Assembly (NCBI RefSeq): GCF_030272615.1 | Contig: NC_081405.1 | Span: forward strand, 606,303,677-606,367,676 | DNA: 64,000 bases | Origin: Cryptomeria japonica | Lineage: Eukaryota; Streptophyta; Pinopsida; Cupressales; Cupressaceae | Direction: 5' to 3' | In this document: piece by piece, positions 45,164-57,415 of the stretch | Numbering within the stretch: the first letter of the stretch is position 1 | Layout of the letters: the number at the start of each line of letters is the position of its first letter | Program-made: the position numbers and the translations under genes | The notes under the pieces: model-generated | What the model was told of the DNA's origin: nothing | The model's database searches: none | The model's input: the letters and a program-made list of their open reading frames with translations, nothing else

Positions 45164-46500
45164 CCACTAAGTCCCAAGGACTTAAATAAACCCCTCTAGT
45201 TCATAATATTTTTGCTCTTCTTGCCTCATCCCATATGGTTTCAAAGAAAATACAACTGATCCAAACCATCCTTATTCCCAACTATAAAATTTGCTAGCCT
45301 ACATTATGTATAAGGCATAGTGGCAGCTTATGTGGCTTCCTATGAGCAAGATGATCCATCTCACTTAGTTTTCATATAGCTTCTAGATAAGAAATTATTA
45401 GAGATACACACTTAGGAAACACATGAGATTGCACCGGGGACCCATACATCCTGATTGTAGTTGACTTTGAGTGGAGAAACTAGTCTCCCCAATTATGTGG
45501 AATCCCAAGGTCTTGTCTTCTCTCTACAGGCATGATAAAATCCATGACCACTTTTGGGATTCTCTCCTCTAAAAATACAAAATAACTCAATATCTTATGA
45601 ACAAAATGTTGCTCAAATAAGCCAAAATTACAATGACTACAATACATATCCTAGATGTAAGTCCAACATTGGACTAGCAAGTCTTTAAACCTTCTTCATC
45701 TTGTGTTTTCAATAGAAATTCAAGATCCCAAATCTTTTTGCCACTCCATAAAAACATATGATGGATAAGTGAATACCACCTTAAATCATTCTTTTGTGTT
45801 GGCATTGGCCTTCACAAAGATTCATGCATCTTATCTTCTAGAAATTGTGAAAAATCAAACTCTATGTTTTTCATCACATCCTGAATCTCAATTGCCATTC
45901 ACATCATGTCAATTGGTGTCTTGTCTCTTGCATCTTCACCCAAAGCTTGACACATACTATGGTATTTCTTCACAAAATAACCTTCAAACGTGTCAATAGA
46001 GAAGGGCTCTCTCAAACTATGAAATGGGAATAGGATTTCTATCTACACCCTTCCATCCATCTAAACTTGGGGATCCACTTGGCCCTATACAACATATCAT
46101 GAACTTTATAATTCTCTTCAAGCTCCTTCAAGCCAATTGTTGGCAATTTGGCTCTATTCAAACCAAAACAAACTGAGATATGAAACTTGTTAATGTTCAT
46201 AATGTCTTGCCCGTATAATGTCTTGCCCACTTGCAGTGACAATAGCCTTCCATCCAACATCATATATCTGCACCAAAACCCTCATGAAATTAGCATTAAA
46301 AAACATTCAGCACAATGAGCTTTCCCAAGCCAAGAACCCACCCATTCCTTACTGGAATCTTTGAGTCTCTCTTCTAATACCAGTGTTGAAACAAATCCCA
46401 TCCTACTTTTGGGACCTTGGCACCATGTAAGCTATCAAGTAGTCTATCCATCAGACCTCCTGGTCCAAACATTCGATATGGAACTCTTTTGCCTTACAAC
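45164..46500 (-). pseudogene. Old coding debris right of the gypsy element, family unknown
   Basis: The clearest piece is 46039-46263: DIMNINKFHISVCFGLNRAK, LPTIGLKELEENYKVHDMLY, KWIPKFRWMEG. It is protein-like but not recognised. It continues, in worn form, toward the gypsy insertion, and matching-style debris is found on the other side at 31264-33158, so the gypsy element probably split one older coding unit. Heavily broken. Confidence 0.4.
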
Positions 46501-47214
46501 TACTTGATCAGGTCCTCATCAATCTTCCTCAGAGGCTTCCTAATATGAGAGATCAGAAACTAGCATTTACTCACATGTGGAATTATGTTCAGTTTTGTTG
46601 CATGCTAAAAAGTAAAAACTATAATCATCGCTGCAACTTTGTTGAGAGCTCAATTTAGATAATTCATCAGATGAAAGTATTTCGGTGGAATGAAATGGTC
46701 TTGTAGATGCTTATAATGGCTTATAATGGCTTACAACGGTTATCACCTCAACTATGGTAATCATTTCACCATTAATCTTCATTCATGTATGAGCGGATTT
46801 CATATTTGTAACTTTCTAGTGCTTTTGAATATGCATCATTGGTCAACAATGATCACGTGGGAAGATCAAAGGTTCTGATTAAAAGGTCAATCCCTTTATG
46901 AACCTTCATTAAGCCTTTCTTCGTATTGGGCTCCACCTGGACACGTGTTATCACCATGGATAGGCTCTGACATCTCTAGCTCCCAAGGCCCCATTTCCAA
47001 TGAGAAGGCCCCAATATGCTTCGACATGTCTTTGACTTCCAATGCTTCCGAGGGCTCGATGGATTTGACATGCCAGAGAGCCATGGGGCTTCGCAAACCA
47101 TCAATCTAATCTCCAAGGAAATAAAGAAAAATAATCACTTGGACTTAAGAAAAAACATTTACTAGGAAGATAAATCACTAGGAAAGGGGGTTGGTGACCG
47201 ACGAGAAAATGCAA
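46501..47214. other. Non-coding flank with a somewhat GC-richer block
   Basis: The block 46896-47096 is more GC-rich than its surroundings and open on the minus strand for 66 codons (MALWHVKSIEPSEALEVKDM). No family is recognised. It resembles the promoter/leader part of a plant LTR in texture, but no LTR ends were found. Confidence 0.35.
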
Positions 47215-47815
47215 TATAAATATGATATTTTTCCTAATTCCACTCACTTTGTAGGAATTTAGCTTTGTCAGAGCTTAGGTCGATAATTGAACTTGCGTTG
47301 TCGATATTCGATCATCTTGTCGATATTCGATCATCTGATGGTGGATGTGAATAGTAACATACTTATAAAAAAATATATACAACTATCATTTGAAAACTAG
47401 AGGTGGGACTGCTTTTATAAAATTGCGAAAATAAATCCTTTCTTGATGCAATAGAAATATGGCAGTTTCAATTCTGATTATGCTTGGTTGGAACTTGGTT
47501 TTGTCAGAGCTTAGGTCCGAAATGGAACCTAGGTCATTGATATTCAATCATTTCATGGTGGATGTGAATAGTAAGATACCTATATTTAAAAAATTATAAA
47601 ATTACAATTAGCAAACTAAAGGTGGGATCACCTTCAAAAAGTTGCAATAATAAATCCCTTTTCACAATGCAATAGAAATATGATACTTGTCTCAATTTCG
47701 GTTACGTTTTATTGGAATTTGATTTTGTGAGAGATTAAGCTCGGAATTGAACCTACATCATTGATATTGGATTGTTGACAGTGGATGTAACTTTTATATT
47801 TAAAAAAATATGTTG
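47215..47815. repeat. Tandem repeat, unit 224-236 bp, about 2.5 copies
   Basis: TTGTCAGAGCTTAGGTC-like words at 47265, 47501 and 47725 mark the period, and ATGGTGGATGTGAATAGTAA, AAATCCTTT...GCAATAGAAATATG and GGTGGGA words recur in register. The third unit is partial. A fourth partial unit is at 49127. Confidence 0.8.
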
Positions 47816-48534
47816 TAAAAGGATTTAATTTGATTGTTAGAAATATTAATTAATATATAGAAAATGTTATTGGTATTTTTAACAAGAGATAAAGTACACT
47901 TTAAACTTATTATTTAAAAATTCTATATGATAATTTTAAAGTTATGTCAAATTGAACTATAGACTAAATATGTAAGATATTATTATATTTTATATATTAA
48001 TTATTTGTAACGTTATTTTAATTTAAAACATTCATTTTGTTTAACTTTGTTTTTTAAGAATTTTTTAATTGACAAATTGAAATTGTTTTGCAAAAGCAAA
48101 ATATTATAACTTTTATGTCAAATAATATTAATATTAGGTAGATGATGTAACCAATCTTTAATTTTTCTCTAACAAGTTAAGTTTAATAATTTAATAATAA
48201 TATTTATTAATTAATAAGTTTAATAATATAGATTATTAACTTAACATTAATACAAATATTAAGTAGTTCTCTAGTGGCAGATTCTAAGAGTTGGAATTAT
48301 CAAACATAATGATAGTGAAGAAAAAGTAGATACACCAAATCTAGAATTAAATCATCCTAAAAGAAAAAATTTGAGTTCTATTTCAAGATTAGTTATTGTT
48401 GTCTTGGTCGAGAAAGTGGTGGAGTGAATTGTAAGCTATAGGTGGCATTAAAGTGTCATTTCATCACATCTTGGTAACTACAAGAAGAAAGAAGCTAGAC
48501 AGAGAAGATCTAGGACAACTTCTCCCTACAAACT
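47816..48534. other. AT-rich DNA splitting the 230-bp array
   Basis: Very low GC, no gene. It begins a roughly 1.3-kb block (to 49126) that separates the third and fourth units of the tandem repeat. Confidence 0.5.
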
Positions 48535-48747
48535 TTGAAGATGATGGTGGCTTACAGGGGGAAGATTATTGAGGAGAGGCTCAAAAATGTCTTCAAGTTT
48601 GAAGATGAATACTTCCTCCATAAAGTGACTATAGTGATAGGTGATTATTTCTTAAAGGCAGGATATAGGTGCTGCACAAATGTTGATATTAAATCTTTGT
48701 TCTTGACATGGTGTCTCAAACTGGGGTCCAAAGTAGATTCACACTAG
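48535..48747 (+). CDS. Unrecognised 70-residue frame
   Basis: Encodes a charged N-terminal half (KIIEERLKNVFKFEDEYFLH) and a Cys-containing C-terminal half (YRCCTNVDIKSLFLTWCLKL). Neighbouring plus-strand sequence to about 48960 stays partly protein-like but with stops. I do not recognise it. It may be an exon or part of a worn element inserted in the repeat array. Confidence 0.3.
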   Translation: MKMMVAYRGKIIEERLKNVFKFEDEYFLHKVTIVIGDYFLKAGYRCCTNVDIKSLFLTWCLKLGSKVDSH

Positions 48748-49126
48748 TTCATGAACCAGTGAGTAAGGGACGACTCTCTTATTGTCATAGAAAGGTCGGA
48801 GGAGGGGTTTGAGACTACATGTGGAGATTGGCTCCACATTGGGGAATTTATCCATCATTTACAACCATTTCTTATTTGGAGTGCAAATGGGAGCAAAGAG
48901 GTTCGTCCTGTGGATGCAAGCAAGATAGAATAGAGGAGAAGAGACATTGTAGCTAGAGAAAAGAAGCCAAAAGAAGAATGAGACAAAGAGAAAGCGGGGA
49001 AGGCCTGTGGGTTCAAATTCAAAAATAAGGAGTGGAGTTGTCTCTAAGAAATTCAAGGCTACCAGGTACGATGAGTTGGACCGGTGAGAGAGAAGTTTGC
49101 AACTCTTCCCCCATGAAGCAAATGTT

Positions 49127-49245
49127 GATGAACATTGAATTTACTAATTTTACAACACTGGTAATTTGAGCTGGTATCGCTTCCATAAAGTTACGATATG
49201 AAATCCATGTGCAATGCATTAGAAACATGACACTTGTCTCAATTA
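49127..49245. repeat. Displaced fourth unit of the 230-bp tandem repeat
   Basis: Shares GCAATGCATTAGAAACATGA then CACTTGTCTCAATT with the unit boundary near 47670-47700, and the AAAGTT..AAATCC phrase before it. It lies 1.3 kb from the rest of the array. Confidence 0.65.
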
Positions 49246-49742
49246 ACATGCCAATCTGGCCTATCTAATTTCATTTATGGCAACTTGTGTGAATTAATCT
49301 CATCATTGCTAGCTTACTACGACTTAATCAGCCTTAAAGCCTTAAACAATTCGAATTTAATATACTTTTTGTTACATTCTGTACCAATTTACAAAATCCA
49401 AGCGCTAATGTAAGAAAATATTTTCTCGTAGAATACACTCGTGTGACCTTAATGCATTACGACTTTAAATTCTCAGGGTTTCCTTTGCCAATTCATGTAA
49501 ACTAGCTAGAGTTTTCTATCTGCTTTGCATTTAGCAAACACTTTAGTCATCAACACGTCAATTAGGTTGACAACATATTTGAGGCAAATGGCCTTTTTTA
49601 GGAAACGTTTTAGACATGCATCTAAAACGTATTTTTAAAATTGACACAGAATTGATGATGCAGGTAGCCAAATGGATCCTGGGAGACGAGTTTCTAGTTT
49701 CAGAAACCAGAAACCAGATACAGAGTTAAAATAGAAATTGCC

Positions 49743-50108
49743 TTGTGCTTTGTAGAGTCTCTCCTGGACTTAGGAGAGGATAAGGATACTATATTACGGT
49801 TGAGTAAGGAAATGATCAAACTAGAATTTTCAAGTGGTTTGGATGATGTAGCGGAGGTGGTCTGGCTAGGATTTGGGGTGCCTTTACCTCAAGATATTAA
49901 AATCTATCTTCAAACTGGGGCTCCCATTCACTGGTATCATTTCTTAGGAGGCTTTTGGCAACCTACCTTAGCTATGCATGGCAACAAAGTGTGTAAGGCG
50001 TGTCAATTATTGAAGAGGCTACTTATCATTGATCCCATCAACAACGTGTTGTGGATTGATGAATTCATGGCTGAAGTTGTTGCAGAAGGAGGACATCTCA
50101 TTCTGTAA
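49743..50108 (+). CDS. Unrecognised 121-residue frame, possibly an exon
   Basis: A well-formed frame: LLDLGEDKDTILRLSKEMIK, VVWLGFGVPLPQDIKIYLQT, WYHFLGGFWQPTLAMHGNKV, NNVLWIDEFMAEV. Aromatic and charged residues are balanced as in a globular protein. A TTGTGCTTTGTAG acceptor-like stretch just upstream (49742-49755) may begin it as an internal exon. The frame ends with TAA at 50106. I do not recognise the family. It is among the best coding-like frames outside mobile elements. Confidence 0.4.
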   Translation: MCFVESLLDLGEDKDTILRLSKEMIKLEFSSGLDDVAEVVWLGFGVPLPQDIKIYLQTGAPIHWYHFLGGFWQPTLAMHGNKVCKACQLLKRLLIIDPINNVLWIDEFMAEVVAEGGHLIL

Positions 50109-50832
50109 GATGTTTTAATGTCCTCCTAGTCTCAATTTGTTGTTTTCTTACTATTTTATGCATACTTCTGGAAATTTTTGTTATTTTAATTAATTTTGTA
50201 AAATTTTGTAAATTTTAACCAAATATAATGAAATACTATTTGTTTGTTGTTTCAATTATTAATTTGACATTAGAATATTATTTGGCTTTATGTCACATGA
50301 ATTGGTTCATTTTTTAAGCCTTCGAATATAACATTTAAATAGTTTGTTTAGTTTTCAAAATGCATGAAGTTGAAGAAAATATTTCTCTGCTTCATTTTTG
50401 AAACTTTACAACGCATAACTATAACAAAACCTATTCTCACTTATTTTGGGAGTGTTAAAACACATGTTAAACTAAAATTATGGACAAAAAAAAAGTAATA
50501 TATATATAAGAATAATTAAAAGTAAAACATTATAGTTTGGTATATTTTTTTAATTTTCCAACAAGATTATATCATTTTGTTATATAAGTGTAATTGTTGA
50601 GAATGGGTGTCTCAAACTTACTAGTTGAAATCTCGATTATATGGTGTTTGGTTTCTGCAATAAGTAGTTCGGTATGAAAAACTTTCGTGTTGTCAACTAG
50701 CTCCAAAGGTACCTGAATACCTTTCATGGTTTGCACACAACTGGAGATGCAGTGAGTTCGATTAAACTTGAATAAGTCTTGGCGATATCGAGTGTAGAAG
50801 GATTTTTCAAAGTAACCTTTGATAAATTTATA
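50109..50832. other. AT-rich DNA, no gene recognised
   Basis: Sequence downstream of the 121-residue frame. A minus-strand 88-codon frame at 50572-50838 (FSKFNRTHCISS-like, Lys/Ile-rich) has no family resemblance. Confidence 0.4.
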
Positions 50833-51983
50833 AGGCACTAAGATGGGGGCTGAATCAATGCAAGAAAAAACAACAACACAAATCTGATCAGCACTTTAAA
50901 TAACTTAAAGCTTAATAAACATAAAAGAAATACCACCACATAAGCTAACACCCAATATATCATGCACCTCATAACACAAATTTTTATATGTGGAAACCCA
51001 AATGGGAAAAACCACGGTGGCAGTTAATACCCACAAGATTCACTATCTGCAGAATAGAAATCTTTGACCAATTAAGGTTTCACAAATATGCCTAGTTAGG
51101 AGTAGACCCTATTAGGAGTCACCCAGTGAAGGGATTTCAATCTCCACCCTGTTAGAAGCTTTGCCCTGTTAGGAGCAACCTCGCAAGAGGATTTAGACTC
51201 AAATTAATGAGCCACCCTGTTAGGGGATTTACAATTTCAGGCCTATCAGGACCAACCCAGTTAAGGGTTTTTGATTGCTGCAACTATTAGGGAACACCAG
51301 TAATGCAATCTGCATGTAGCACCTTTGTGCCTGATAAGATCCGCTTCAATTCCACTCAATAACACATCAATACAGAGCTTCTCAATTTACCGCACAATCA
51401 AACTCTCAATATTCTCTCTTGATCTCATACTGCATCTCATAACTCATCACACTTTTTATAAACATCAACTTAGTCGGCAAATAACCTTGGAACAATTTCC
51501 TAGGTTCCATGAATCTAGACAATCTTACACTTCATGCTTTACTTATATGTCAGCCACTAACATAACAAGCCAAAAATAAAACATAATCATTACTGGTTTA
51601 ACCGATTTAAGTCATTTTGCTCTACCAGTTGACTGTCCTTCAAGATTGACTGCTCTGTTTATCAAAACTTGCTCATCCTGATGAATATGCCAATGCGGTG
51701 TTGAATATACCTACAAGTACCTATCTCTAGCAATCCTGTAGAACTGCATCACCTAACTCTTCATTGATCACTCATACCAGTTGCTTTGAATACAACTTTG
51801 TTCCTATTTAATGGTTGAAGTCCTATTTGTCTATTCACTGATAAACTGTCTCCTCTACCAGTTCTGCTTTACCGGTTGACCTAAAATACTTAGATGACTA
51901 TCAAAACATATTTTTCATCAATGACAACATAAAACAAGTCATCAATCAGCCCATTACATCAAAACATCATCATCAAGCCAACA
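50833..51983 (-). repeat. 3' LTR of the pol-less LTR element
   Basis: The right end CCAACA at 51978-51983 is firm because it adjoins the polypurine tract. The left end near 50833 is inferred from the phrase GGCACTAAGATGGGGGCTGA, which resembles the usual first bases of this LTR class. The region holds several CCCTGTTAGGAG-like short repeats (about 51080-51260) and the AAACCACGGTGGCAGTTAAT phrase. There is no second LTR in the window for comparison. Confidence 0.55.
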
Positions 51984-51997
51984 ATCTACCCCTTTGG
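51984..51997 (-). other. Polypurine tract of the pol-less LTR element
   Basis: The minus strand reads CCAAAGGGGTAGAT immediately before TGTTGG. It sets the 3' LTR boundary and the strand. Confidence 0.75.
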
Positions 51998-52261
51998 CAT
52001 TGATGACAACACTTAGGGAAAAAATTATCTAAGTGTGCAATACAAAAATTGACTCAACTCATGACACATACTCCTTATCAATTATAACATTTTACAAGAC
52101 TTATCTACTACTCCCCATTATAATTACAACAAAATTTTGACTCATACTACTACTCCCCCTTTGACTGTAATGGAAAAGGTAAGCAAATACAAGAAAGATA
52201 AATACAATTTACATCAAAAATTTGCATTACCATATATAGATAGAAAGAGTGCAAAATGTTT

Positions 52262-54644
52262 TTACAATGCCATTTTAGAAAATGCATCTCCAAAATGAGA
52301 CTTTAATTGCTTCAAATAATTGTGCCAAGTTTCCAAAAGAGTGTCGGTTATCTCAACATGTGTTCTAATCTGAATTGATATCTCCTCCATGGCATCAATA
52401 GTACTCATCTTGGGTGTAGCAAGGATAGCTTTTGTCTCTTTATAGCCTCTTAGCAACATTTCAAATTTAGGTATCAACAGTGTTTGTAACTCCTGCAGTG
52501 ACTTAGTCCTTTTGACCTCTTCATTCTCATAAGCTTTTAGCTTATGTTGAAGTTCAACGACTGGTCTACTAAAATTTATAGAAGAATCATTTAGGGGGCT
52601 AAATGATTCACTTAGAACTTCAAATTCCTTTTCAGCTTCATGTTTCCTTTTCATCAGATCATCACAAAATAATGAAAACTTTGCAATTGTGGAAAGTATT
52701 TTACCTTTGGTTTCAAGTGCATCTTTATTATGATCTTTATTAACTGTCAGAGCAACTTTGTCTTTATCAATATCATTCATCAATTTCTCTACCCTTTTCT
52801 TCTTGTATTCCTTTTCCACATTCAAAAATGTTGCATCCTCAAAACTTTTCATCTGTTCACCAGCATCAGCAACCAATTGACTCAATTTAGCAATAGGTGT
52901 AGGAAAACTATATGTGTTTGTCTCTTGTAACAGACTAGACAAAATATCAACTGCACATTGTATTGTTTGAGCTTCCTTTTGTTGTTCCTTCATTCTTTTC
53001 TTCTGATCTCTACATTGCATGGCAGATGCAATCTCCATTAGTTCTATAGAACTCAAAGCATCCATATTGATGGGTCCTTGTATACTTAATGCATCATCGT
53101 CCTCATCATCATCAATTTTCTGCTTAGAAGTAAATGATAGGGGTGTCACTTTAGGTTTTGTTTTTACTATTTTCAATTCTTCCTCTTCTTTCTTTTCTTC
53201 GATCTTCTCCTCTTCCTTCTCCTTGTCCTTTACCAGCAGTGTCAAGTGTATCAACTATTTGAGTGATTACCAGTGGCTCTTGCTCATTTTTCTTTTCTTC
53301 TCCTCTTTTTGGTTCTTGTTCATGTTGTTCAGTCATCTAAACACCTTCATCTTGTATATCCTCAATGTGATCGTTCCTTTCCTCCTCAGTACCAGTTACC
53401 TTAACTTTTGTATCATCATCTAAAATTATAATTGTTTCAGTTTGTACATTTACCAGTTCTATCTTTTCTTCTTCATCTACCGGTTGGTTTCCCATAACAA
53501 TCTCATCTGGTGAAAAATTGTCAATATTTACATCATCTGGGAGATCTTTTGCCTTAAGTCTCTCTAATTTCTCTTCCTCCTCATCAAGTATCAAACCCAG
53601 TAACTTCTTCAATATCTGTTCAGTTTCCATATGAACTGATTGGGTCTCACAAATTAACAATCTTCTCAACCTTTTCTTAGATCTAAAAGATGATTTAGCC
53701 TTTGCAAGAATTTCATCTATCTCCTCCTTTGTGGCTTCAGGTTGAAAGTTTATAAGAATATATTCAATAAATTATCTATCTTGTTTTATGGTTGCCTACC
53801 ATCTAGCATCAATCTTATTATACAAAAAATTTGGAATCTGCCCTTACAATTCAATTAGGGCTTTACTATATTTATTCATCATAAAAACAATTGCATCCTC
53901 TATCTGCCTTTGTTCATCTTCACCAAAATTGTCATAGAGTTTCTTCACGCCAGATAATAAACCATACTCCTTAATATGCATTATTAATTTTTCAAGAGGT
54001 GTAAGTTTTGTTACCGGTTTCTTTATAGTCTTGATAGTGGAAGTTCCAACAACCTTTGATCTCTTACCACTCGCTCTCAAGGATTTCTTTTCACCTTTTG
54101 ATTTGATTTCTTCTTCATCGACAACTGTCGGTTTCTTTGTTTGTTCCTTTTTCCTCTTGCATGTAGTTACTGGTGCTATAGGTGTAGGGGGATCAATGAC
54201 TGTACCTTTTCTCTTGAATTGTATCTTGGAAGGCTTCTCCTTCTTTGCTTCAGTAGGTTTCTATTTCTTAACCTCTGTAGATTTCTCCTTCTTGACTTCT
54301 CCACTTCTTGTGTTTATACCGGTGTTGGTACCGGCTGGGACACTAGATGCCCCTGCTTATTTAGCTTCATATTTTTTTCTAGCCTTTTCTATTGCCTCCT
54401 TGGTAAATCCTTGTTGCTCAGCAAACTTCTCAACATCCTTTCTCACTTTCTTAGCAATTACTAGTTTGTTTAACTCAGTGTGCACTTGTAAAGATTTCTC
54501 TTTATAGGTTCCAAACCTCTCAGCAGTAGTATCTATGGCTTTTTCTAGCAAGTGTTCAGCATAAGAAACCAAAAGATTTTCTTCGACTTCATATCCCATA
54601 GGCATCCCCCAAGTTGTCATGGGATCAGCTGCCCCCATTAACAT
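52262..54644 (-). pseudogene. Lys/Glu-rich coiled-coil protein region of the pol-less element
   Basis: The longest open part is 52262-53254 (330 codons), largely helical and charged: KDKEKEEEKIEEKKEEEEL, QCRDQKKRMKEQQKEAQTIQ, YKKKRVEKLMNDIDKDKV. Earlier pieces on the same strand (53337-53669, 53844-54080, 54357-54644) are Lys-rich with Pro/Thr linkers (KTIKKPVTKLTPLEKLIMHI). No known retroelement domain is seen. The protein may be structural, or a captured cellular coiled-coil sequence. Broken. Confidence 0.5.
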
Positions 54645-55140
54645 GTGTCATTATCTACCATGAAACACATTGTATCCTCATATCTTCTCACATTTATCTC
54701 TAGTATTCTTTCTCTTGCATGCATCTTCTTTTAAAAATCTTTAAAATATCCCCATGTGATCTTATTAAAATTGTTTCTCAACATCCTGATATTGTTCTTC
54801 ATCTGCAACAATGTCGGTGTGTCCTTAGACCATACAACATCACCAATACCAGGAAAGAAATTCTGAAAATAGAAGAACAATCCAAAAATCAATTGTCCAA
54901 ACTTGAACTCAGTCTTTTGTCTTCCTTAATAGATTCAAGATTGAACACTAACTGACTTCTCAATGCCTCAGACAAATCATAATCAACATTTTCTTTTATC
55001 ACCTAGTAAGCAGTATGGATGGATGCAGCAGGGATGTTGTTCATCCTGCTAGAATGGTATACCCAGTATCCTATGACCATTGAAGAAAATTTTACTACGG
55101 GATCATCAATCTCATTAACAATCATAGCTCTTCCATCCCA

Positions 55141-55645
55141 TCATGACTTGGTTAGTGTGGAAACGTCATCCTTAGGAACTAATCTTAGTACTGGAACTTC
55201 ACTAGTGGAACACAATCTAATTACTCCATGAATCGCTTCTTTAGTGATCTTATATGGTTGATCAAGCCATATAAAATGGTCATGCACACAACTCAAAACA
55301 TATCTTACATGATCATCTTCAAAATCATCAATAGAATTTAGTACATGGTGAAAACCTTTATCGGTAACCCTCCTATACTGTTCTTTCAATAGTCCATTCT
55401 TATCACACATTACCCTATATTTATCAAATATAGCAAATTCCAAGATCTTCCAACTTACAATGAATGAATGACCTAACATCCTCTACATACAAAACTCCAT
55501 ATGGTACACCGGATAGGGCTCCAGTGAGATCGGTTTCAATGGATTTAAAAGGGTGCCTCTTAAACTTTGGACGAGGCTTGATTGTAACATCTACCAAATG
55601 TGGTTTATCCATCTTCAAAGATTCAGAATTAGAAAAGAATAACAA
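55141..55645 (-). pseudogene. Unrecognised globular region of the pol-less element
   Basis: Two overlapping frames encode HLVDVTIKPRPKFKRHPFKS, VPYGVLYVEDVRSFIHCKLE, IVSWKILEFAIFDKYRVMCD and DDHVRYVLSCVHDHFIWLDQ. It looks like a folded domain between the zinc-knuckle and Lys-rich parts. The texture recalls a capsid- or transposase-like domain, but I cannot name a family. It belongs to the fossil and is broken. Confidence 0.4.
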
Positions 55646-56249
55646 TATTTGTCGGATAAATACCTTTCAACGCTTCCATAAGTAGGGTTTCAACACTTAG
55701 AATGGACTTTCACTGATTACTGATCATAGATCACTCCAAAACTTCTATTAATCTGATCAAATGTTGCTCACACAATCTTTTCTCTTCTCTTTTTTTCTCT
55801 CGGAATGCTCTCAAGAATGCAAAGTGACAAATGATATTCAAAAAGTCCTTTTATTTTCTCATTATCTACTGCATCAAATGCTATACCCAGTTGTATAAAT
55901 AAATAAACCCTAAAACAACATTCAATATACTACCAGTTTCAAAAATGTATCAATCTTATCGGTTACAATCCAAAATCACTACATAATATTAGAATTTATC
56001 AAAATATGTAGATTTGACTCACCGCACATCATCCAAGAGTTTCTAAAAGGATATGATAATAAGCTCCCCCTAAGCCTTTTAACATCTTAGTTTGTCGGTC
56101 ATGAGTTCTCCACACTAGGTGAAGAATTAGGATATTCGAATGATTTCTCATCACTCTTCTTTCTCCAAATCTTGTTCATCTTTTCTCTGGCTCTTCCACA
56201 TCAACTTTCTTCTTCCATTTCTGACCAGCAGATTTATTTACCTGTTGAC

Positions 56250-56800
56250 TCATTTTAACTTTGTAAAACTTAGCAAGGTGTCTGGTTGGTGACAATGAAA
56301 ACATGCCATACCAGATGCTCTCCAGGGTCCTGCATTGCCTCTACCAGTCCTTCTTCTGCAATTCATAGCAACATGTCCATAATTATGATAGATTGTGCAA
56401 ATCACATTCATTCTCTTTTCCATCTCATAGGGGATAGACCGGTTAACATAGGGCCTCTGCCAATTTGTATTTATTCGGCCATTGGAAGTTCTTTGTCAAT
56501 CACCACCAAATGTCTGATTCATGTGAGGTGTCAGATTTTTTGCTTCATACCTACATTCAACTAGTCTATGCCAATACATATTGCAAGTGTAACAATATCC
56601 ATTAAAGGTTCTAGGCACATATCCTTGATATGCATTGCGTTTATAACCATTAACGACATTAGATCTGCTTCTACAAACATTAGGAGTATATCATGTCTTA
56701 TGACAATTGAAACATACAGGTTAATAAGATTTCTTACCGGTGGTTTTCTGGATCTTAGGTACAGATTTACCTTCTTTCATGTTGTCCTTAGTATCGGAAG
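56250..56800 (-). pseudogene. Zinc-knuckle-like Cys/His region of the pol-less element
   Basis: The minus strand carries three or four CxxC...H...C arrangements (CFNCHKT, CYTCNMYWHRLVEC, CTIYHNYGHVAMNC, CFHCHQPD) spread over about 500 bases. Multiple CCHC knuckles are typical of retroelement gag nucleocapsid parts, which bind RNA. Some knuckle positions are lost. Broken. Confidence 0.55.
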
Positions 56801-56848
56801 ACTCACCTTTCTCAAATGCAGTATAGCCCAAGCCTTGTGTTTCACCTT

Positions 56849-57390
56849 TCATCCTCTATGATTGAATCTTCTCATCAAGCATAGTAGAACTTTTATTAAA
56901 CTTTGCAAGTGTTTCATTAGCATAGAAATTTCCTTTGTAAGATCTTCATTCTTTTTCATCAAACTTTCTCTTAGAGACATTTCCATGTCTAAATCAGCCT
57001 TTATTTCTTCTTTTTCTTCTTGTTCCTCATGAAGATGAGCATACAGAGTTCCAACCTCCTGGTTCAACTTAAATATCTCATGTCATTTTTCTCTAATGTT
57101 TTCTTTTGTTGTCCTCCTTGCTTCCAACTCTCTCCTCAAATTTGCCTTCTCATCAGTCAGTTTTTCAACTTCATTAACCAATGCATCCATGATTGCTTCC
57201 TTAGATGAGCTACTTTAACTAAGTTCATACAATTGTTCAGCTAGCTCTCTCCTCTTTGCCAATCAAGCTTTGTACTTAACCCTCAATTCACCTAGGGCTT
57301 CTTCAGATTTTGCAAGACGGTTGGACAGATTTCTATAACTCATTCCTTCCCCCATGTATGCCTTAGGGATCTTTCCCAAGCGGTTACGCC
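56849..57390 (-). pseudogene. N-terminal coiled-coil region of the pol-less element
   Basis: It starts soon after the primer binding site on the minus strand. Pieces include VEKLTDEKANLRRELEARRT and EEQEEKEEIKADLDMEMSLR, strong heptad-like coiled coil. It leads into the zinc-knuckle region, so it is probably the N-terminal part of a gag-like protein. Broken. Confidence 0.5.
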
Positions 57391-57403
57391 TTAAGGGAAT
57401 TAG

Positions 57404-57415
57404 GCTCTGATACCA
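57404..57415 (-). other. Primer binding site, initiator Met tRNA type
   Basis: The minus strand reads TGGTATCAGAGC, followed by CTAATTCCCTTAAGGCG. It is two bases from the TGA of the remaining 5' LTR end at 57418 and fixes the orientation of the pol-less element. Confidence 0.85.

Noticed and set aside
53019-54507. Plus-strand Ser/Phe-rich frames that look like membrane proteins
   Set aside because: They are the complements of Lys/Glu-rich coding sequence on the minus strand, where AAG and GAA codons read as CTT and TTC.
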